Source: Chloroflexi bacterium TSY
GTDB taxonomy: Bacteria; Chloroflexota; Anaerolineae; Caldilineales; Caldilineaceae
Reading direction: 5' to 3'
Length of the DNA: 62,976 nt
Assembly: GCA_019217005.1 (NCBI GenBank)
Contig: JAHBNG010000085.1
Coordinates: 1 to 62,976, forward strand
Shown here in pieces: positions 55,115 to 62,976 of this stretch. The stretch's first letter is position 1. Each line of letters begins with the position of its first letter. The notes beneath the pieces are model-generated. The model worked only from the letters and a program-made list of their open reading frames with translations, had not been told where the DNA came from and searched no databases. The translations under genes were made by a program, and so were the position numbers.

Positions 55115-56677
55115 ATGAACGCTTCCTTGGACTCAGTTCAAATAGATTCGATTGCCCTGGAGATACTGTGGCAGCGCCTCATCAGCATTATGGACGAAGT
55201 CGACAATGCCACGGTGCGTACTTCATTTTCCACAATCGTGGGGGAAAGTCGTGACTTCGCCTGCATCATGCTGGATCATGCGGGATATTCGATCTGTCAG
55301 TCTACCTTTAGTCCGCCAGATTTCTGTGTGAGTCTGCCGCGGGCGGCACGCAGCATGTTACAGAAGTACCCGGTCGCAAATCTCTGCGAAGGGGATGTGC
55401 TGCTGACCAACGATCCCTGGCTCACTGATGGACATCTCCCTGACTACGTTTTGGTGACGCCAGTCTTTTGGCAGGGAACTGTCGTTGCGTTTATGGGCAC
55501 CATTGCCCATGTGGCCGATGTGGGAGGACATCGCGGCGATATCGAAGCGTATGATGTCTTCACCGAAGGGCTGCGTATCCCCCCTTGCAAGCTCTACGAC
55601 GCGGGCAAGCCGAATGAGCTGCTCTTTGAGATTATTGCCGACAACTGCCGGGTGCCAGAGATGGTCTTGGGCGACGTGCGGGCCATTGTGGGTACCCATC
55701 AGGTTGGTGCTCGGCGGCTCCACGACTTTTTAGATGATACCGAGCTGTCTGATCTGGTGGCACTCGCGCGTGAGATCCACGATCGCTCCGAAACAGCAAT
55801 GCGCGCACACATCGAAGAGTTACCGGATGGTGTTTATGAATATGGCCTTGATATTGACGGCTATCTTGACATTATCCATTTGCACGCCGCGGTGACGGTG
55901 CGCGGCCCAGATATCTATGTGGATTACGCTGGCACATCGCCACAGACTCGAACAGCGGCCATTAACTGCGTCTACAACACGACCTTTGCTTCGACCATGT
56001 ATCCGTTTAAGTGTGCGTTGGTGCCGCTCGTGCCCAACAACGGAGGGCTATTCCGTCCGATCCACGTCACAGCACCAGAGGGTTGTATCCTGAACACGAC
56101 CTATCCTCATCCAGTCAAGGCGCGCGCCAAGGTAACCAATAACATCACCCAGGTGCTCTTTGGTGCAATCGCCCCCATCATTGGTGAACATGCTCAGGCT
56201 GGCAGTGGCTCGATCTGGCCCTTTAGTTTCAGTGGCCAGATCGATGGCTACGGTACCTTCTCTGTCTACATGCTGCCCCATGGTGGACGCGGCGCCATGC
56301 GCGGCATGGACGGCATGGTCCCGGTGGCATTCCCCCATAACAGCACGGTAACGGCCACGGAAATCATGGAAACCCAGGCCCCCATCCTGATACTGTGTAA
56401 AGAGTTGCTGCCTGATTCAGCCGGGGCAGGGCGGCAGCGTGGCGGTATCGGACAGCGCATCGCCTTTCGCAACATTGGTGCCGAGTCGATGAACGTACGC
56501 ATTCGCCCCGACAAGATGTTCTGTGCGCCGCCTGGGCTAGAGGGTGGTGCACCGGGCAAAGTCGGCCAGGTGCGCATGAATGATGAACCGATCACGCGTT
56601 TTCCACCTTTGACTTTTAATCCAGTGGGCTATATTACCGCACAGGCGGCGCAAGAAGACTATGGACTCCGACTATGA
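55115..56677 (+). CDS. hyuB: Hydantoinase B/oxoprolinase subunit (HyuB), paralogue 3, with C-terminal internal deletion
   Basis: It is 520 residues, close to paralogue 2 along its length (EVDNATVRTSFSTIVGES, TNDPWLTDGHLPDYVLVTP, GDVRAIVGTHQVGARR). After ITRFPPLTFNP the text jumps to VGYITAQAAQEDYGLRL; paralogue 2 has about 30 more residues there, including the MRMPGGAGFG block seen in both other paralogues. The join is in frame. That glycine-rich motif is conserved in the family, so activity is uncertain. The stop overlaps the next start (ATGA at 56674). Confidence 0.9.
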   Translation: MNASLDSVQIDSIALEILWQRLISIMDEVDNATVRTSFSTIVGESRDFACIMLDHAGYSICQSTFSPPDFCVSLPRAARSMLQKYPVANLCEGDVLLTNDPWLTDGHLPDYVLVTPVFWQGTVVAFMGTIAHVADVGGHRGDIEAYDVFTEGLRIPPCKLYDAGKPNELLFEIIADNCRVPEMVLGDVRAIVGTHQVGARRLHDFLDDTELSDLVALAREIHDRSETAMRAHIEELPDGVYEYGLDIDGYLDIIHLHAAVTVRGPDIYVDYAGTSPQTRTAAINCVYNTTFASTMYPFKCALVPLVPNNGGLFRPIHVTAPEGCILNTTYPHPVKARAKVTNNITQVLFGAIAPIIGEHAQAGSGSIWPFSFSGQIDGYGTFSVYMLPHGGRGAMRGMDGMVPVAFPHNSTVTATEIMETQAPILILCKELLPDSAGAGRQRGGIGQRIAFRNIGAESMNVRIRPDKMFCAPPGLEGGAPGKVGQVRMNDEPITRFPPLTFNPVGYITAQAAQEDYGLRL

Positions 56678-57762
56678 AAATCACCGAAATTAAGGCCACG
56701 GCCATCAAGATTCCGCGTGAAAACACGCTCACAACGTCGTATGGCAGTATTGATTATGCCATAACGCTGCTGATTGAAGTTGAGACAGATGAAGGCATTA
56801 CGGGGCTGGGACAGACGTCGGTTGATACACCCTTTTATGGTGAAACCGCTGAAGGGATGCTGGCGAACATCCGTACACATCTGGCCCCCGCGCTGATTGG
56901 TGAGGATCCTTTGCAGATTACGCGCTTGAATCATAAACTGCGGGCGGCGCTGCCGCACCACTGGTTCTCCCATTCGGGCGTGGAGATGGCCCTGTGGGAT
57001 CTCAAAGGCAAAGCGCTCGGCGTTCCCGTCTACGAACTGCTGGGGGGCAAGGTCCGCGATGGATTGTCATTGATGGGCTTTGTGAATTTTGGTACGCCGG
57101 AGCAGATGGCAATCAACGCCCGCGAGGAATTGGATCAGTTTGGCTACTCGGTGCTCAAGATGAAAATTGGCCTGGATCCTAAGGAAGATATCGCCCGCTA
57201 TCGGGCTGTAGCCGAAGCCGTTGGGGACCGTGCCGTGATTCAGGTCGATGGTAACACTGGCTACAATATCTCGCAGGCGATCCCAGCCTTGACGGCCATG
57301 GAAAGCATTGGCGCGTTGGGCACCATCGAGCAGCCCGTTGCACGGATGGAAGACATGGCAGAGATTGCCCAGCGACTGGCCACGCCCGTGATGGCGGATG
57401 AATCAATTTATCCACCGGAAGATGCCATCGAGGTGGTGCGTCGCAAAGCGGCCAGCATTGCACTCATGAAGATCAACAAGCACGGCGGTCTCCACAATGT
57501 TCACCAGATTGGTATGATCTTTGAGGCTGCGGGGTTGGTGCTATCGGTGGCGATTTACTACGACCTGATCGGAGTGTCGGCGGCGCACCTGGCGGCGGCC
57601 ATGCCTTGTGTCACCTGGCCCTCACCCGCCACAGACATGACGGACACGATCCTCGCCACCCCCTTTGAACCGGATGGGTTGGAATTGCGTGCCCCCAATG
57701 GACCCGGCCTTGGCGTAGAGTTGGATTGGGATAAGGTACGGCGCTATGCTGCGGATCTGTGA
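56674..57762 (+). CDS. Enolase-superfamily enzyme, muconate cycloisomerase/dipeptide-epimerase-like
   Basis: It is 362 residues. Catalytic pattern: KxK in SVLKMKIG, metal ligands Asp in IQVDGNTG, Glu in GTIEQPVA, Asp in VMADESIY, and Lys in LMKINKHGG on strand six. This is the MLE-type arrangement, unlike the K-x-H enzyme at 13303. Candidates are amino-acid or dipeptide racemase/epimerase activity, which would suit a hydantoin/peptide operon; the substrate is not provable here. It is translationally coupled to hyuB3. Hydantoin pathways often need a racemase, which makes such a role attractive. Confidence 0.9.
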   Translation: MKITEIKATAIKIPRENTLTTSYGSIDYAITLLIEVETDEGITGLGQTSVDTPFYGETAEGMLANIRTHLAPALIGEDPLQITRLNHKLRAALPHHWFSHSGVEMALWDLKGKALGVPVYELLGGKVRDGLSLMGFVNFGTPEQMAINAREELDQFGYSVLKMKIGLDPKEDIARYRAVAEAVGDRAVIQVDGNTGYNISQAIPALTAMESIGALGTIEQPVARMEDMAEIAQRLATPVMADESIYPPEDAIEVVRRKAASIALMKINKHGGLHNVHQIGMIFEAAGLVLSVAIYYDLIGVSAAHLAAAMPCVTWPSPATDMTDTILATPFEPDGLELRAPNGPGLGVELDWDKVRRYAADL

Positions 57763-57850
57763 TACTCTAAACGCAGAAAATCTTTCCTCTATCGACCGGT
57801 GAAACTGGTTGGGTACGCTCCAACCCCTTCACACAGGCGTTAGGCGGCTA

Positions 57851-59168
57851 GCACAGAAAGGCATAAATGATTACATAGATAATTGCAGGAGTTATGTAAA
57901 CTGGAGGCATCGATAATATCCCAAAGAAGGAGAAAAAGAGATGCCAGGTCCAGAAGCCGAAAAAATCGAACTAAGCCCAAAAGCGAAAGAAGGTCTAGAG
58001 CAGTTAGTCAAGGGGCACACAACGGGCCAACAGATGGTCAAGCGAGCGCAGATAATTTTGTACGCAGCTGCGGGTAAAGATTCTGGGACAATTAGCCTAG
58101 AAGTGGGCGTGTCTCGCAAAACGGTCTTCAACTGGAAAAAGAGATGGCTAGCTCTAGAAGCGATACCGCTGGAAGAACTCACAGCGCAAGAGAGGTTGGA
58201 AGACCTGCCACGTCCTGGGGCACCGTCCGTAATCACGGCAGACCAAAGATGCCAACTGGAAGCCTTGGCCTGTGAATCGCCAGAGAAGTGCGGGCGTCCC
58301 ATCAGCGAATGGACAGGGCGAGAAATCGCCGACGAACTGGTCAAGCGAAATATAGTAGAAAGTATCTCACCCAGACATGCGGCGAGGCTTTTAAAAAGAT
58401 GCATCAATTCGGCCCCATATGAGTCGCTACTGGCAAAACACGCCCAAGGATGAACTCTTTGAGGTGAAGAGCCAAACCATCAATGACCTCTATGCCCGTG
58501 CTTCTGAACTGGCGAAGAAGGGTGAACTCGTTGTTTCCAACGATGAAAGACAGGGTTCAAGCCCTCGAAAGGAAATATCCCGATCATCCAACTGTCCCTG
58601 GCAAAGACCGTCTCATTGAGCATGAGTATATCCGTCATGGCACCTTAGCCTTCATCCTGACATTCAATGTTGCCTTGGGTGGCATTCTCTGGGTCACTGC
58701 TGAACCCACCCGCACCGAGCACGATTATGTTGCATATTCGCCAGATGGTTGAGGCACACCCTCACATCAAACGTTGGCATATCGTGGTTGATAATCTCAA
58801 CATCCATTGCTCCGAATCTCTTGTTCGCTACGTGGCCGCTGAGTCGGACATCACCTGTGATCTTGGTGTAAAGGCAAATCTGGCATCCTCGAATCCATGA
58901 AGACTCGTGCCGAATTCTTGTCCCATCAAGAACATCGCATTGTCTTCTACTATACGCCTAAACATGCTTCCTGGATGAATCAGATTGAAATCTGGATTAG
59001 CATTTTGGTCCGTAAACTATTGCGCAAAGGTTCTTTTCTTTCTCTTGATGACTTACGCAACAAAGTTTTCGCTTTCATTGACTACTACAACCAAACTATG
59101 GCTAAACCTTTCCAGTGGACCTACAAGGGCAAGGCTCTATCTGCGTAATCATTTATGCCTCTTTGTAC
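57851..59168 (+). mobile_element. IS630-family element, copy 2
   Basis: The ends GCACAGAAAGGCATAAATGA and inverted TCATTTATGCCTCTTTGTAC are flanked by TA (57849-57850, 59169-59170). Nearly identical to copy 1 but inverted relative to it and slightly shorter through small indels. Confidence 0.92.
57941..59148 (+). pseudogene. IS630-family transposase, copy 2, orfB frameshifted
   Basis: orfA (57941-58453) is identical to that of copy 1. orfB starts at 58419 but breaks three times: at VSNDE-RQGSS (near 58548), at DYVAYSPDG (near 58735) and at LGVKANLA (near 58877). The pieces together cover the copy-1 protein, including VVDNLNIH and [10 protein letters not shown]. Copy 2 cannot make a whole transposase; copy 1 is the better candidate source. 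Confidence 0.88.
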
Positions 59169-59226
59169 TAGGTGTTTCAGAAATGCTAAAAACAGCGTTT
59201 GAATGATCATTGAGGAAAAAGTGCCG

Positions 59227-59976
59227 ATGCCTTATGCAACCAATCAAGGAGTACGTCTCTACTATGAAGTCATAGGTCAGGGATCTCCCATCATATTGAT
59301 TCACGGCGCTTTCTCTGGGCTAGAAGATTGGAAGGAATTTGGTTATGTAGAAAGATTACAGCAAGACTATCAACTTATTTTGCTCGATGTTAGGGGACAA
59401 GGAGCCAGCGACAAGCCCCATAGCCCTGAAGCCTATTCCCTGAAACTGTTGATTGATGACATCGCCTTCATTTTGGATGAACTGAACCTCAATCAGGCAC
59501 ATTATCTCGGTTACTCAATGGGTGGCTGGATTGGCTTTGGGATGGCGAAGTTTGCACCGAACCGGCTTTATTCCTTGATGATTGGGGGCGCACATCCTTA
59601 TGCACGCAACCGAGAACACGTCCGTCGACGGTACAGCCAAACAAGAGAGGAATGGGAGGCGCAGATAGAAAGTAATACGGAAATGCCGCCGGCGTTGAAG
59701 GCCCGAGTTCTCAAGAATGATCTTCAAGCCCTCCTGGCCGCTGCTCAGGACAGGGCTGACATATCAGATGTTCTACCAACAATATCGGTGCCTTGTCTAG
59801 TGTATGCAGGAGAGGCGGATGAGGCAGTATATCGTCAAGCAAAGCAGTGTGTTTCCCAAATAACCAATGTGACCTTCTTTTCATTGCCAGGACTAACCCA
59901 TGGCAATGCCTATTTGCGAAGCGATTTGATCTTGCCTCATATCATCAAATTCCTTAGAAGCGTTGACTCGCCGTGA
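59227..59976 (+). CDS. Alpha/beta hydrolase
   Basis: The start is ATG 59227 (MPYATNQGVRLYYEVIGQGS) after GAGGAAAA. It has 249 residues: oxyanion region ILIHGAFSGLEDW, nucleophile Ser in LGYSMGGWIG, Asp in VYAGEADEAVY and His in PGLTHGNAY complete the triad. It is a soluble esterase/lactonase/amidase-type enzyme; the substrate is unknown. It lies just downstream of IS630 copy 2, which may supply or block transcription. Confidence 0.92.
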   Translation: MPYATNQGVRLYYEVIGQGSPIILIHGAFSGLEDWKEFGYVERLQQDYQLILLDVRGQGASDKPHSPEAYSLKLLIDDIAFILDELNLNQAHYLGYSMGGWIGFGMAKFAPNRLYSLMIGGAHPYARNREHVRRRYSQTREEWEAQIESNTEMPPALKARVLKNDLQALLAAAQDRADISDVLPTISVPCLVYAGEADEAVYRQAKQCVSQITNVTFFSLPGLTHGNAYLRSDLILPHIIKFLRSVDSP

Positions 59977-60092
59977 TGAGCCGACCAACAAATCGTTGTC
60001 GCCGACTTGCTGATCAAGATTTTTGTTGTGAATTGATGAGGCTAGGATCATTCTAATGGTTGGTGTGGTCGTCGCCAAACCGCAAGCGGCTA

Positions 60093-60262
60093 AGAACGTG
60101 TTTTAAAAGTCATTCTGAGGAGGCTTTGCGGCCCTGAGTCTTCTGAAGGGAGAATCCCACGTTCCAAGTGCAAAAAGAGGATTCTTCGCTCCGTTCCTCC
60201 GGCGTCCTACGAACCACTGCGTGAGCAGAATGACACGCTGTGACACTTTTAAAACACGCTCT
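60093..60262. repeat. Palindromic repeat element with GCGTGTTTTAAAAGT-type ends, copy 2
   Basis: ACGTGTTTTAAAAGT (from 60096) and inverted ACTTTTAAAACACGCTCT (60245-60262). It is homologous to 24357-24488 in the opposite orientation, with about 25-40 extra bases (GGCGTCCTACGAACC region). Non-coding. Confidence 0.72.
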
Positions 60263-60350
60263 AAGCTCAAACATTGAGGATACAATTACGAGGTCCGTCA
60301 GTTCTCGTTTCTTGATGATTTTTGTTCAACTATACCCAAAGGAGAACCCA

Positions 60351-61961
60351 ATGCCGAAACGAATACTTGCTCTGTTTTATCTAGTTGCATTGCTCAGTCT
60401 GGTGTTGTCGGCATGTGTTGCACCGGCACCCCAGGCAACGGGTGGCGATGCCGCGGAAGCGCCTGCGGACAACACTCGTCGTGTCGTCGTTGCCCAAGGC
60501 GACGGTGTCGAGTCGTGGGATCCACCCGCGGGCTGGAACACGGCCTCTGAGTGGATCGAGATGCATGTCTATGACTGTCTGGTTTTTGCCGATCGGGAAA
60601 CGGGCGAAAACGTGGGCTGGCTGGCCGAATCGTGGGAAAATATCGACGATGTCACCTGGCGCATGAACTTACGTGAAAATGTCACCTTCCACAACGGTCA
60701 GCCCTTTACGGCGGAGGATGCCAAGTACTCGATTGACCGGATTATCAATGGGACCAGGGAAGAGTTCATCGTCTTCAACCAGTGGGCCTTTGTCCAGGAA
60801 GTACAGATCGTCGACGATTTCACCATCGACATCATCACACCTTTTCCCGAACCGGCCTTCTTGAGCAAGCTGGGCGGCACTGGCTGTGGCGTTGTACCCA
60901 AGGGGTATGTAGAAGAAGTTGGCAACGATGGTCTCGCCAACTTTGGGATTGGCACTGGCCCATTTAAGCTGGTAGAGTACGATCGTGAATCCTTTGTGGT
61001 GATGGAAGCCAATGAGGACTATTGGAATGGCAAGCCAGCAACCGATGAACTTGTCTTCCGCGTCATTCCCGAATCCTCGACCCGCGTGGCCGAACTGCTG
61101 ACTGGTGGTGTGGACATTACGACAGGTATCCTGCCCCAAGATTGGGATCGCATCGACGCCGAAGCGGGACTCAATGTCGTGCACTATCTGACCGACCGCG
61201 TCTATGAGTTGACTGTCGCTCACACACCGCCAGAAGGCGTGGATGGTGTGGCCACATCCATTCCCGAAATTCGCCAAGCCATCAGCCATGCCATTGATCG
61301 GGCCGAGTTAATCGACCTGATTGGCGGTCATGGGGTACCGACGTTGACGCGACTCACGCCGCCTCTGCCCTGCTGGGATTTGGTGGAGCCGGCCCTCTAT
61401 GACGTCAATCCCTACGATCCCGACAGGGCCAAAGAGTTAATGGCTGCCGCGGGATACCCAGATGTACCCGGTGGCCCGGAGATTGCGCTACACAGCACCT
61501 TTGGCCAGTACATCGGCATGCGTGAAATTGCCGAGACCGTAGCCGCCATGCTTGAAGATGTCGGTTTCGAGGTCAAGCTGGATATCCTGGAATCGTCCAC
61601 CTTTCGCGAGGGTGTCTATCGCGGGCAAAACGAAGAATTGATGGTGCAGAGTCTGGGCAACTTTATCACCGATCCCTGGATCTTTATTTTGAATTACGAT
61701 TCGCAATTTGGCGATCGCACACACACCCGCACACGTCATTCCTTTGAAGATCTGGATGAACTGGCACTGGCCGCCAATACAACCGTTGATCCCGCGGCAC
61801 GCTGTGCTATCGTCGCCGAATATGCCACGGCCGTCGCCGACAAGCTAGTCACCATTCCGCTCTTCCAGATGCCCGAAGCGATGGGCGTAGGTGCAAATAT
61901 TAACTGGACGCCACCGCCGGACGGCATGATGATGCTGCACAACCTGACGTTTGTTGAATAG
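60351..61961 (+). CDS. Peptide ABC transporter substrate-binding lipoprotein (family 5, DppA/OppA-like)
   Basis: The start is ATG 60351 directly after AAAGGAGAACCCA. MPKRILALFYLVALLSLVLS followed by AC is a lipoprotein signal; the mature protein starts at the Cys. It has 536 residues, with WDPPAGWNTASEWIEMHVYD, LAESWENIDDVTWRMNLREN and VTFHNGQPFTAEDAKYSIDR as the family opening and GTGPFKLVEYDRESFVVMEA mid-protein. It binds peptides or related cationic/amide compounds outside the membrane and hands them to the permease at 62026. It is the likely uptake entry for the catabolic genes in the window. Confidence 0.94.
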   Translation: MPKRILALFYLVALLSLVLSACVAPAPQATGGDAAEAPADNTRRVVVAQGDGVESWDPPAGWNTASEWIEMHVYDCLVFADRETGENVGWLAESWENIDDVTWRMNLRENVTFHNGQPFTAEDAKYSIDRIINGTREEFIVFNQWAFVQEVQIVDDFTIDIITPFPEPAFLSKLGGTGCGVVPKGYVEEVGNDGLANFGIGTGPFKLVEYDRESFVVMEANEDYWNGKPATDELVFRVIPESSTRVAELLTGGVDITTGILPQDWDRIDAEAGLNVVHYLTDRVYELTVAHTPPEGVDGVATSIPEIRQAISHAIDRAELIDLIGGHGVPTLTRLTPPLPCWDLVEPALYDVNPYDPDRAKELMAAAGYPDVPGGPEIALHSTFGQYIGMREIAETVAAMLEDVGFEVKLDILESSTFREGVYRGQNEELMVQSLGNFITDPWIFILNYDSQFGDRTHTRTRHSFEDLDELALAANTTVDPAARCAIVAEYATAVADKLVTIPLFQMPEAMGVGANINWTPPPDGMMMLHNLTFVE

Positions 61962-62025
61962 CTAGTCAGCGGGTCAGCTGGGAGTGCTAAAACGCTGAAA
62001 TGCTGAAGTGCTGAAACGCTAACAT

Positions 62026-62928
62026 ATGACCAAATACATCCTGCGTCGCCTCCTGTTGATGATACCCATCCTGCTGGGTGTGACCGTTATCGTGTTTTCA
62101 CTGATTCGACTGAAAGGCGATCCGGTTTTGCAACTTGTGCCAGATTATTATACAGACGAGCAGATTGAAGAAGTGCGCCGCGCTTATGGATTTGATCAGC
62201 CCATCTATGTTCAGTATCTCTCATTTTTGAGTCGGGCGGTGCAGGGTGATTTTGGTCGTTCATTTCACAATCGCCAACCAGCGTGGGATCTGATCGAGGA
62301 AGCGCTGCCACGAACGGCACAATTGGCCTTTGCCGCCATATTGATTGCCGCTTGTCTGGCCGTACCCTTTGGCTTGATCTCGGCACTAAAACGAAACTCG
62401 CCCATCGATTTTGTTGTCACGACGTTGTCGGTGGGCGGGCGTTCCGTGCCCAACTTCTGGCTGGGCATCATGTTGATTCTCTTGTTTGCCGTGACCCTGC
62501 GCTGGTTTCCGGTTTCGGGTACGGGCGAGATTTCGGGCAGACCATTCCTAGTTCATCTCTTTCTACCCGCGCTCACCTTATCTGTCGGGTTGGTGACCAC
62601 GCTCACGCGCTTGATACGCTCGTCGATGCTGGAAGTGCTCCGCGAAGATTATGTCAAAACGGCATACGCCAAGGGGCTGCCGGGGCGTATTGTCATCGTG
62701 CGCCACGGGTTGCGTAACGCGTTGATTCCCGTGGTGACTGTCCTGGGGCTCAACGTGGCCTGGCTGTTGGGTGGGGCCGTCATTGTTGAAGAAATTTTCG
62801 CCTGGCCGGGCATGGGACGTCTGATGATCCAGGCCATCTATGCCCGCGACAATGCTGTGGTACAGGCGGGGCTCATGGTTACAGCGCTGATTATCATGGG
62901 GTCGAATCTGATCGTCGATCTTCTTTAG
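62026..62928 (+). pseudogene. DppB-like ABC transporter permease, C-terminus cut by an element
   Basis: It is 300 residues: MTKYILRRLLLMIPILLGVT, first periplasmic loop with GDFGRSFHNRQPAWDL, five to six membrane segments, and the EAA loop REDYVKTAYAKGLPGRIVIV RHGLRNALIP (positions about 205-235). Relatives end with NLIVDLLYxxxDPRIR; here NLIVDLL is followed by a TAG made by the TTA target and the first base of an inserted element. About ten terminal residues are lost. The protein might still fold, but the missing tail faces the cytoplasm next to the ATPase. Confidence 0.88.
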
Positions 62929-62976
62929 GCCAATCCAAAAAATAAAATATACGCGAGAAGGTGTTAAACTAGCTCT
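62928..62976. mobile_element. Start of an element related to the 100-bp MITE, runs off the window
   Basis: After TTA (62925-62927) the sequence GGCCAATCCAAAAAATAAAA matches the ends of the element at 32661-32760. Only 49 bp are inside the window, so it could be a MITE or the end of a full IS. Confidence 0.55.

Noticed and set aside
21797..59168. A composite transposon bounded by the two IS630 copies
   Set aside because: Each copy has its own TA duplication, as for independent insertions, and orfB of copy 2 is dead. Inversion by recombination remains possible.
1..62976. CRISPR arrays, tRNA or rRNA genes
   Set aside because: No regularly spaced repeats of array type and no cloverleaf or rRNA-like stretch was recognised on either strand. 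A covariance-model scan would be needed to exclude small RNAs.

Overview
The window looks like an accessory, element-ridden part of a chromosome from a free-living Gram-positive-like or Chloroflexota-type bacterium. I favour Chloroflexota because of the large MalT-type LuxR and SARP/BTAD regulators, the AAA_35 (AAA-like) ATPases, the FLPLIV-type tail of the protease prodomain and the abundance of HyuB paralogues. That placement is inference from gene style, not a measured assignment. No rRNA, tRNA or CRISPR array was seen.

Left part (1-10 kb): a SARP/BTAD-AAA regulator (partial) is followed by a small cluster of a secreted subtilase, several short genes and two tandem 57-codon secreted acidic peptides. 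Three promoters here share an exact array of 11-bp-phased GCGAGG-type repeats placed at a fixed distance from the -10 box, which is the architecture of SARP operators, so the cluster looks like one regulon. It was then hit by an IS (which cuts the subtilase and a GNAT-like gene) and by a 2.4-kb element bounded by inverted repeats that encodes a tandem (double-catalytic-domain) tyrosine recombinase.

Middle part (10-38 kb) and right part (52.6-63 kb): a broken MalT-like regulator, then a scavenging/catabolic region. It holds a GntR/FCD regulator, M14, M24 (two) and M20 peptidases, formamidase/acetamidase, amidohydrolase, aminotransferase, Gfo/Idh/MocA oxidoreductase, an SDR epimerase, two enolase-superfamily enzymes, three HyuB and one HyuA hydantoinase/oxoprolinase subunits, an alpha/beta hydrolase and a peptide ABC transporter (substrate-binding protein and first permease). 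Together these suggest import and stepwise hydrolysis of peptides, amides and cyclic amides. A 15-bp palindrome near gntR recurs in the hyuA/hyuB divergent intergenic region and is a candidate operator linking both loci. Several of these genes carry deletions, stops or frameshifts.

Central right part (38-52 kb): four tandem small XRE regulators next to a long palindrome, then a two-gene minus-strand operon shattered by elements. Removing the elements and one copy of each target duplication restores (i) an EAD1-like domain fused to an AAA-like NTPase and (ii) an AAA_35 NTPase - TM - helical repeat - Thr/Pro linker - periplasmic-binding-like domain - LysM protein. This resembles NTPase-based conflict/signalling systems, now decayed.

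Mobile DNA is the dominant theme: two copies of a DDE IS (direct orientation, 36 kb apart), two IS630 copies (inverted, 36 kb apart), an ISNCY-type element with an IS3-type element inside it, an IS4-like element, three identical 215-bp MITEs whose ends match the tyrosine-recombinase element, three 155-bp MITEs with 8-bp target duplications, and at least three other short inverted-repeat families.
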